64,000 nucleotides of DNA from Calothrix sp. NIES-4105 (lineage in GTDB: Bacteria > Cyanobacteriota > Cyanobacteriia > Cyanobacteriales > Nostocaceae). Each line of letters opens with the position of its first letter. The stretch's first letter is position 1. The DNA is taken from NCBI RefSeq assembly GCF_002368415.1, contig NZ_AP018290.1, positions 6,771,614 through 6,835,613 of the forward strand, given 5' to 3'. The notes beneath the pieces were generated by a model that saw only the letters and a program-made list of their open reading frames with translations, did no database searches and was not told the DNA's origin. Below are positions 57,743 through 64,000 of the stretch, one piece after another. The translations under genes and the position numbers were made by a program.

Positions 57743-58822
57743 TTAACTAATGGCTTCACTAAGATATTCGGAGGCAGCAGTTACTACTGCAATGGCATTT
57801 TCGTAATCTAGCCGTGTTGGTCCAAGTACTCCTATACTTCCTACAGGTACAGAACCGCGCCGATATGTCGATGATATTAGTGTACACCCACGTATTGGTT
57901 CTAAAGGATTTTCGGCGCCGATACGAATTGTGATTTTTGGTTTGCCTGGTTCTTCTGACCCGTCGGGTTCCTCAAAAATTAGGTGCCATAGTTGCTCTTG
58001 TTCTTCTTCTAAAAGCTGAATAATCGTTTGTACTTGCTGTAACTGCGAAAACTCAGGTTGACGCAAAACCTCAGAAACTCCACGCACCATGATTTGTGTA
58101 CGTTCAGAGGCTACTTTGCGATGGTTTAATTCTAAAAGCGATGTTTTTAAGTATTCACCGTAGTGATGAAATTCGCGATCAAGTTGCGTCCAGTCCAGGT
58201 TTGCTAGTTCCAATAAGCTTTTACCACGCAAGTGACTGTTCAAGAAGTTAGAAACTATTTGCAACTCACGGTCTATTAACTCCGCGTCGCGTTTATTTCC
58301 ATCTGGTGCAGGTGGTATATCTAGTAAAGTTGAATGTGTTTCATACCCCTCTGTAACTACTATTAACATTACCTTCCCGGCTTCGATTTGCACCAGCTGC
58401 AAGTGACGTAACACGGCACCACCATTTTGTGGCATCGTGATTAATGTTATGCAACCGCTCAAAGTAGCAAGAATTTGCCCTGCACCATGCAATAGCGCTT
58501 CTAAACTCCAATCTTCCCATTTCAAACGTGTAGAGAGCGCTTGTTCAACCTGTAAAGTAATTGCTTCACTTGGCACCGTTAAATTGTTTACATAAATTCG
58601 ATACCCAGAATCTGAAGGTACTCTACCTGCTGAGGTATGCGGTTGATATAGCAACCCAGCTTTTTCTAACACGCCCATTACATTCCGAATTGTCGCAGAG
58701 CTAACACCAAGGTTAAACTCTTCTAGCAGGGCTTTTGAACCAACTGGCTCGGCTGTGGCAATATAATGTCGCACCGTTGCCCAAAGTATATGCTGTTGTC
58801 GATTTGTTAATTGAACTGGCAT
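57743..58822 (-). CDS. hrcA: Heat-shock repressor HrcA
   Basis: 359 residues. An N-terminal winged helix-turn-helix (residues 5-75; [43 protein letters not shown]) and the C-terminal inserted domain ([34 protein letters not shown]). HrcA binds CIRCE (TTAGCACTC-N9-GAGTGCTAA) to repress groESL and related genes. No CIRCE copy was found in the window, including upstream of dnaK and dnaJ. The last codons overlap a duplicated repeat sequence, so the native end may have changed. Confidence 0.94.
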   Translation of the reverse strand: MPVQLTNRQQHILWATVRHYIATAEPVGSKALLEEFNLGVSSATIRNVMGVLEKAGLLYQPHTSAGRVPSDSGYRIYVNNLTVPSEAITLQVEQALSTRLKWEDWSLEALLHGAGQILATLSGCITLITMPQNGGAVLRHLQLVQIEAGKVMLIVVTEGYETHSTLLDIPPAPDGNKRDAELIDRELQIVSNFLNSHLRGKSLLELANLDWTQLDREFHHYGEYLKTSLLELNHRKVASERTQIMVRGVSEVLRQPEFSQLQQVQTIIQLLEEEQEQLWHLIFEEPDGSEEPGKPKITIRIGAENPLEPIRGCTLISSTYRRGSVPVGSIGVLGPTRLDYENAIAVVTAASEYLSEAIS

Positions 58823-59353
58823 AGGATGTGTTTACTGAAGGCAAATTTTAATTAAAAGTTTTAAAAATTAAATTAATCTGACAATACTTTCAGGTACGTA
58901 AAATCTAAAATACTAATCAAAAGATTAATATTTCATTAAGAAAGATACCAAATCTATCTGCTATTTTTAATAAAAGTCAAAATAATGTTACATTTGTATA
59001 TAGTAATTAAGTTTTAATTTGATAAATAGGTATTCCATAATACTTCAGGCTGGCAGCAGTTGTTAAGTACTACTAGATACATTAGCTTTACAGCTTCTTG
59101 CATCTAATCTATATGGGTAGATGAATAAATGACTATCTACTGAAAGTAAGGTTTTTTTACTTACCGTTATTCAGTTGTGTAAAATTAGACATGATTGGTT
59201 TATATACTATATATAATTTCATAAGTAGTTACAAAACGCTGTATTGTTAAATACTAAAATACTCGTCAATTTCAAGTTGATGCCTCAGTAAAAACACCCT
59301 TGTGTGGCGGCTGATAGTTAAAACAAGAACAAGTGTTGGTATATATACAATCT
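58823..59353. other. Long AT-rich intergenic region, nothing recognised
   Basis: 531 bp between hrcA and the rhodanese gene (hrcA promoter side on the left). No coding frame, palindrome family or terminator was recognised. Confidence 0.5.
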
Positions 59354-59707
59354 TTAGTATTGAGGAATAGAAGGGTCAACTAAGCTAGAATAAGCTGCTA
59401 TTCCACCTGTAATATTTTTAACATTCGTGAAGCCTTGATTTACAAGCCATTGGCACATTTGAGCGGAACGAACGCCATGATGGCATAGTACTAGAGTTTC
59501 TATATCGCTCTCAAAGCGCGCGTGGATTTGAGATTCCCAAGCTGCGAATTCACTCAAAGGGAGGTTGACAAAACCGTCTATGTTAGCAATTTCAATTTCT
59601 TGTGGTTCGCGAACATCAATAAGCTGAATTTTGTCGGCGCCTTTGGACAACCGCTCTTGTAATTGTTCAACGGTAACTTGGGAGAAGGGTGACGGATATT
59701 GTGGCAT
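59354..59707 (-). CDS. Rhodanese-domain protein
   Basis: 117 residues, a single rhodanese domain. IQLIDVREPQE is the N-terminal signature, and the active-site loop is CHHGVRS with the catalytic cysteine near residue 75; GGIAAYS closes the domain. Single-domain rhodaneses transfer sulfane sulfur; the acceptor is unknown. Confidence 0.9.
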   Translation of the reverse strand: MPQYPSPFSQVTVEQLQERLSKGADKIQLIDVREPQEIEIANIDGFVNLPLSEFAAWESQIHARFESDIETLVLCHHGVRSAQMCQWLVNQGFTNVKNITGGIAAYSSLVDPSIPQY

Positions 59708-59813
59708 TTTACTACTTAATTTTTTATTAACAATTATATTTCTTATCTTACCGCTTTCCCCTTGACCCTTTCCCCTTTACCCTAAGAGTTGTTGGCAGTG
59801 GATTATAGAATAT

Positions 59814-61454
59814 ATGACGAAATCATTCATTCGTCTTTTTGCAGCAAGCTTGGTTATGCTGCTCCTTAGTATTACAAGCTGTGCAGAAGCATTGGCAGCA
59901 AGTCCGTTTGGTAAGGAAAATCTAATAGAATCTAACTCGGCAATATTTGTGTCAAAGCAGGCGCCTGTGATGATATCTATATTGAATCCAGAACGGTTAC
60001 AGTCGTTAGATAAGCCTGGATACTCGTTTCTTAAGGCAGATTTTTTTAAGAATTCTGGTTTTAATTTTCGTGAAGACGTTCAACCTTGGCTTGGAAACGA
60101 AGTTACACTTGCCGTCACTAGTTTAGACTTTGACCGTGACCCTGATAATGGTAAGTTACCTGGATATTTGCTTGCTATGGCGACTAAATCACCAGAAAAA
60201 AGCCGTGAGTTTGTCCAGCTATTTTTCTCAAAACGGGTTTTGGCAGGCGCCGAATTAAGTGTGGAAGAGTTTGCAGGTATAAAAGTTATCTCTGATGCGC
60301 CGAATAATAAAGCAACGCTTGCTGGTGCAGTAGTTGGTGATAAGTATGTTTTGTTTGCAAACGACCCGAAAGTATTGCGTGAAGCTATAAATAATGCTCA
60401 AGCACCCGATTTAAGTTTAACTTCAGTGAAGAAATATGAAGATATTAAACAAGTATCACAAAAATCGCTTGGTGTGGCATTTTTTAATCTTCCAATCGTG
60501 GCAGAATGGCTTGGTTTGAAGCTACCTATACAAAACTTTGATGAGCAATCTGTAGCACTGTTGCCAGTTTCAAAAGGTTTACTTGCTCAAACAGTAGCAT
60601 TATCGACTCAAGAAATGTTGGCGCCATTAGAGTCATTGTCGAAACCTGTAGATGCACTTAAATATATTCCAGCAAACGTTGGTATTGCAGTTGGGAGTAC
60701 AGATTTAAGTAATTTATCTGACAGCAATTTAGCGATGTTTTGGCAGCAACTAAAAAGTGTGTTGTCACCCCAAGGAGAAACGAATGCAGGAATTAATCTG
60801 AATTTTAGTAATTTTGTGCAGCAAGACGCAGAAGCTCAAAAACTTTCGAGCATAGACTTATCAAAAGATATCTTCAATTGGGTACAGGGTGAATATGCTA
60901 TTGGCTTGATATCATCTGGACAATCACCTGAATGGATTTTTGTTACAGAAAAGGCGCCTTCTACACAAGAGGGTATAGCAAACCTCGATTCAATCGCAGC
61001 TAAAAACGGGTTAAGTGTTACTGAGTTCAGCTTGTTTGACAAACCAATTGTAGCTTGGACACAGTTAAAAGCAACAGATGCGAATAAGAGTGGTAAACCG
61101 TCTTTTAGTATTGAAGCAAAAGCTTATGGAGTACATACGACTTTAGATAACTACGAAATTTTCACTTCATCCTTAGAGACTATGTACGAAGTCCTCACAA
61201 TCAAGGATAATGCATTATTAGAAAACCGCAATTTTAAGAATAGTATTGCAGCGCTTCCTGAATCAAACGCTGGTTACGTCTACATTAATTGGGTAACTAG
61301 TCAGGGTATTCTAGAGCGACAGATACCTATACTCAAGCTGCTTAAACTAGTCGCTAAACCTTTCTTTACCAATTTGCGCTCTTTGACCATCACTAACTAC
61401 GGTAGTGATACTAACTCACTCAAAGGTGATGTGTTTTTTCAACTTGAAGAATAA
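59814..61454 (+). CDS. DUF3352 lipoprotein candidate
   Basis: 546 residues. The N-terminus has a lipobox ITSC with the candidate lipid cysteine at 23. The body (DVQPWLGNEVTLAV, VLFANDPKVLREAINNA, IFNWVQGEYAIGLI) matches DUF3352, a cyanobacterial family of unknown function. It is followed by a heptamer repeat. Confidence 0.82.
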   Translation: MTKSFIRLFAASLVMLLLSITSCAEALAASPFGKENLIESNSAIFVSKQAPVMISILNPERLQSLDKPGYSFLKADFFKNSGFNFREDVQPWLGNEVTLAVTSLDFDRDPDNGKLPGYLLAMATKSPEKSREFVQLFFSKRVLAGAELSVEEFAGIKVISDAPNNKATLAGAVVGDKYVLFANDPKVLREAINNAQAPDLSLTSVKKYEDIKQVSQKSLGVAFFNLPIVAEWLGLKLPIQNFDEQSVALLPVSKGLLAQTVALSTQEMLAPLESLSKPVDALKYIPANVGIAVGSTDLSNLSDSNLAMFWQQLKSVLSPQGETNAGINLNFSNFVQQDAEAQKLSSIDLSKDIFNWVQGEYAIGLISSGQSPEWIFVTEKAPSTQEGIANLDSIAAKNGLSVTEFSLFDKPIVAWTQLKATDANKSGKPSFSIEAKAYGVHTTLDNYEIFTSSLETMYEVLTIKDNALLENRNFKNSIAALPESNAGYVYINWVTSQGILERQIPILKLLKLVAKPFFTNLRSLTITNYGSDTNSLKGDVFFQLEE

Positions 61455-61464
61455 AAGAAGAGTT

Positions 61465-61535
61465 GAAAGTGCTGAGTGCGCTCGTGCTGAGTAACGGTAA
61501 GAAAATACTCAGCACTCATTACTCAGAACTTTTCA
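61465..61535. repeat. Heptanucleotide hairpin after DUF3352
   Basis: AAAGTGCTGAGTGCGCTCGT, then GCTGAGTA, opposed to ATACTCAGCACTCATTACTC; a hairpin like the other heptamer copies. Confidence 0.75.
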
Positions 61536-61643
61536 CTTCGTTATTGTGTCAGATTATTCTCTGTCACATCCCCTAAGTTCTTCAATGTTGTTTTCAGTTA
61601 TTATATGTATATAACTTTACTCACATACCGTTGAAGGGCTGCT

Positions 61644-62174
61644 ATGAACAAACGTCAATCTCGACTATTACCAGCCTTGCGATTCAACCAATCCCATTGG
61701 CGGAATGCTTGGTCAAAAGGCGGATGGCTTTTGGGTATACTTACGGGCATTATCTCGGTTCCAGTACTGGCTGATACAGCAAACTTCGGTACAGTTAGTT
61801 TGGCACCAGGTTTTGATACTGCCACTAGTTTAGTATCAGGGTATACAGGTGGTTCTTATTCGCTATCCGCTATTACCAACCGCGATGTCAACAACAAAGT
61901 TTGTATTGGGTTTGCTGACCCAACACCCGACCATATTATAGTTTTGCAAAAAAATTTTTCTAATTTAAGAATTGCTGTAGATAGTAGTGGTTCTGATACT
62001 ACGCTTTTAGTTCAGGCGCCAGATGGAAAAATTTACTGTGGTGATGACACTGGTAGACTTAAAGATGCCAGCGTTACACTAAGTCAATGGCAAGAAGGAA
62101 GTTATAAAGTCTGGGTGGGGGTTTTTAACCCTGGTGTCAAAATAAATTACACTTTATCAGTACAGCAACCTTAA
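61644..62174 (+). CDS. Secreted protein with a PPC-like beta domain
   Basis: 176 residues. A signal peptide is likely (GGWLLGILTGIISVPVLA, about residues 26-43). The mature part has LRIAVDSSGSDTTLLVQAP, DGKIYCGDD and WQEGSYKVWVGVFNPG, resembling pre-peptidase C-terminal-like beta sandwiches; two cysteines may pair. Function unknown. Confidence 0.7.
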   Translation: MNKRQSRLLPALRFNQSHWRNAWSKGGWLLGILTGIISVPVLADTANFGTVSLAPGFDTATSLVSGYTGGSYSLSAITNRDVNNKVCIGFADPTPDHIIVLQKNFSNLRIAVDSSGSDTTLLVQAPDGKIYCGDDTGRLKDASVTLSQWQEGSYKVWVGVFNPGVKINYTLSVQQP

Positions 62175-62178
62175 TTTT

Positions 62179-62207
62179 CTTGTGGAACGGGCATCCTTGC
62201 CCGTCTC
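62179..62207. repeat. CTTGTGGAACGGG palindrome copy
   Basis: CTTGTGGAACGGGCATCC, then TTGCCCGTC; the ACGGGCA/TGCCCGT arms pair, 5 bp past the stop. Confidence 0.75.
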
Positions 62208-62209
62208 AA

Positions 62210-62599
62210 TTACGTTTTTGAATGTAGTTCTTGTAACCTTACTTTCGCGTCTTTGTAACTGTCTTCTTCACCTCTATCTTGAAATAATTGGGCTGCTTTC
62301 TCAAAGTCACTTATAGCCTCAGTAACTTTTCCCAAATCGGTAAGCACTAATCCCCGATTATAGTAAGCTGAAGCGTATTCAGGATTTATTTCAATTGCTT
62401 TCGTATAGTCTTTAATAGCATCTTGCATAGAACCACGTTCGATATTCGCATTACCTCGGTAGTTATAAGCAGATGCGTTATCTGGTTTTAATGCAATTGC
62501 TTTGTTAAAGTCAGAGAAGGCGCCTATAATATCATTGTTTTTCAAGCGAAAGTTACCCCAATGAATATAAGTATCGGGAAACTTGTCATCGAGTAACAC
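62210..62599 (-). CDS. TPR protein, probably shortened at the N-terminus
   Basis: 129 residues. Three TPR units are visible (GAFSDFNKAIALKPDNASAY, DAIKDYTKAIEINPEYASAY, EAISDFEKAAQLFQDRGEE). A stop lies two codons before the GTG used as start, and the N-terminus begins in mid-repeat with no signal peptide, so the gene may be a truncated copy of a longer secreted TPR protein. Partner unknown. Confidence 0.65.
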   Translation of the reverse strand: MLLDDKFPDTYIHWGNFRLKNNDIIGAFSDFNKAIALKPDNASAYNYRGNANIERGSMQDAIKDYTKAIEINPEYASAYYNRGLVLTDLGKVTEAISDFEKAAQLFQDRGEEDSYKDAKVRLQELHSKT

Positions 62600-62924
62600 T
62601 AATCAAATGTAAATATTTGAGTGTATTAAAACAGACATTATAATTAATTTGTTTTAAAATATTTAAAATTATGAAATATACGATTAAAAAAATTAAATTA
62701 TATACTCTTTAAATATCACGTAAGGTGGGCACTGCCCACCCTACAGATGCTAAAGTGATTAATGACACAATCGGAAGCGAGTTTTTACTTAAATGACGTG
62801 AATAAAATAATTTTAATGTTTTTTATGAACAATTGTGGTGGTTCAGGAGCGGAGAAGCCACAATATAAGAACAAGCTTTCATATATTAAGGTCTTAGCTT
62901 GACATACAGGAGTCTGTAAAAAAA
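62600..62924. other. Intergenic region before putA with a palindrome copy
   Basis: 325 bp. GGTGGGCACTGCCCACC lies at 62724-62740; CAGGAGTCTG lies just before the putA start. The rest is AT-rich. Confidence 0.65.
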
Positions 62925-64000
62925 GTGGTTTTACAAGCAGAAACAAGCACTTACGAAGCTAAAACTCAAGAGATTGCTCAAAAGCTTCTCGCAGCTACCC
63001 AAGAAAATCGTTCGTTTTTGGCAAATCTCCGCGACCAGATGCGCTGGGATGATAAATTGCTAGCTTGGGCAATGAGTAACCCCGGTTTACGGGTGCAGCT
63101 ATTTCGTTTTATTGATACTTTACCCGCGTTACATGATAAATCTGAGATTGCCGCGCATTTACAGGAATACCTTGGTGATGAGTCGGTAGAACTACCTGCT
63201 GCGCTTAAAGGGATGTTAAACTTTGCCAATCCTAATTCGGCGCCAGGTCAGTTGGCAGCAAGTACAGTTATAACTGCCACAGAAACATTAGCGCATAAGT
63301 ATATTTCTGGTGAAAACATTAAGCAAGTGTTAAAAACTATTGAACGCTTGCGTAAGGATAAAATGGCTTTCACGGTAGATTTACTTGGTGAAGCTGTTAT
63401 TACCGAAACTGAAGCTCAATCGTATCTTGAGCGCTATATCGATTTGATGCAGCAGTTAACCGAAGCGTCTAAGAGTTGGAGTAAAGTCCCATTAATTGAC
63501 GAAGCTGATGGAGTATCAATACCCCAGGTACAAGTTTCAGTCAAGTTAACAGCATTTTACTCGCAGTTTGACCCATTGGATGCTACGGGCAGTGAAGAAA
63601 AGGTAAGTTCGCGCGTTAGAACTTTATTACGACGTGCAGGAGAACTTGGCGCCTCTGTTCACTTCGACATGGAGCAGTACGCTTATAAGGATATTACTTT
63701 TATTATCCTCAAAAAGATTTTGATGGAAGAGGAGTTTCGCTCCCGAACTGATGTTGGGATGACGGTTCAAGCTTATCTCCGTTCGGGTGAGCAAGACACG
63801 CGCGATTTAATCGCTTGGGCAAAACAGCGAGGATATCCGGTTACAATTCGTCTAGTTAAAGGCGCTTATTGGGATCAAGAAACAATAAAGTCAATGCAAA
63901 AGCATTGGCAGCAACCAGTTTACAACGATAAAGCCGCAACCGATGCTAACTTTGAGGCTATAACTCAGTTGTTGCTGGAAAATCATCAATATATATATGC
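62925..64000 (+). CDS. putA: Proline dehydrogenase/P5C dehydrogenase, 5' part
   Basis: The frame opens at GTG 62925 behind AGGAG and runs through the window edge (358 codons visible). The visible part is a proline dehydrogenase (FAD, TIM-barrel) domain: LLGEAVITETEAQSYLERYI, QVSVKLTAFYSQFDP, HFDMEQYAYKD and IRLVKGAYWDQE. It oxidises proline to pyrroline-5-carboxylate; in PutA a C-terminal aldehyde dehydrogenase then makes glutamate. The C-terminal domain is outside the window, so bifunctionality is inferred from cyanobacterial relatives. Confidence 0.9.
   Translation, partial: MVLQAETSTYEAKTQEIAQKLLAATQENRSFLANLRDQMRWDDKLLAWAMSNPGLRVQLFRFIDTLPALHDKSEIAAHLQEYLGDESVELPAALKGMLNFANPNSAPGQLAASTVITATETLAHKYISGENIKQVLKTIERLRKDKMAFTVDLLGEAVITETEAQSYLERYIDLMQQLTEASKSWSKVPLIDEADGVSIPQVQVSVKLTAFYSQFDPLDATGSEEKVSSRVRTLLRRAGELGASVHFDMEQYAYKDITFIILKKILMEEEFRSRTDVGMTVQAYLRSGEQDTRDLIAWAKQRGYPVTIRLVKGAYWDQETIKSMQKHWQQPVYNDKAATDANFEAITQLLLENHQYIY

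Overview
The window is an AT-rich (about 40% GC) piece of a cyanobacterial chromosome. Photosystem II D1 (psbA), cytochrome f and the Rieske protein (petA, petC), orange carotenoid protein with its recovery protein, a CrtW-type carotenoid ketolase and several small cyanobacteria-only families are all present. Heptanucleotide repeats, dispersed palindromes, WD40/STAND ATPases and Uma2 proteins point by inference to a filamentous, probably heterocyst-forming member of the Nostocales. No rRNA or tRNA gene, CRISPR array, complete insertion sequence or prophage was seen.

Layout. 1-2.5 kb: the 5' part of a DNA methyltransferase-like gene, a broken Uma2 gene and an M28 peptidase. 2.7-7.2 kb: a chaperone block (DnaK3-like protein with a repetitive acidic tail, a zinc-finger-less DnaJ, a membrane J-protein, a DUF3143-type protein). 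7.3-11.3 kb: uppS-cdaA (isoprenoid carrier and c-di-AMP synthesis), lysA, rimI. 11.7-14.2 kb: clpC. 14.3-18.1 kb: small genes, an ATPase relic and lepB. 18.3-23.2 kb: a class A PBP, tyrS, pyrF and an exported protein. 23.4-26.1 kb: petC-petA with a clear terminator, and a DUF3067 gene. 26.1-29.1 kb: repeats, broken small genes, tatC. 29.8-36.2 kb: a two-gene P-loop ATPase plus TPR/STAND/WD40 unit. 36.2-41.1 kb: a GAF histidine kinase and the photoprotection group frp, ocp, psbA. 41.3-50.2 kb: an accessory, defence-like island (HNH/membrane protein, HTH-AAA ATPase, TacAT-like and VapBC-like toxin-antitoxin pairs, AAA-WD40 giant protein, Uma2). 51-64 kb: VIT/vWA protein, SRPBCC protein, SDR, crtW, paired membrane proteins, hrcA, rhodanese, DUF3352, TPR, and the start of a PutA-type proline dehydrogenase.

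Genes that work together: ocp, frp and crtW form one photoprotective pathway (ketocarotenoid, light-driven quencher, recovery factor) close to a psbA of the Glu130 (high-light) type; dnaK, dnaJ, clpC and hrcA cover protein quality control; uppS, cdaA and the PBP concern the cell wall; the ATPase/WD40 and toxin-antitoxin genes look like signalling or conflict systems.

The most unusual signal is compositional. The palindrome GGCGCC occurs about 85 times by eye where about four are expected, the classical cyanobacterial HIP1 palindrome GCGATCGC was not seen at all, and GATC (about 13 sites) and GGCC (about 11) are strongly depleted. Several genes carry a single disabling change (Uma2, a CopG-type antitoxin, a start-less secreted protein), and at least five dispersed repeat families sit at gene ends.
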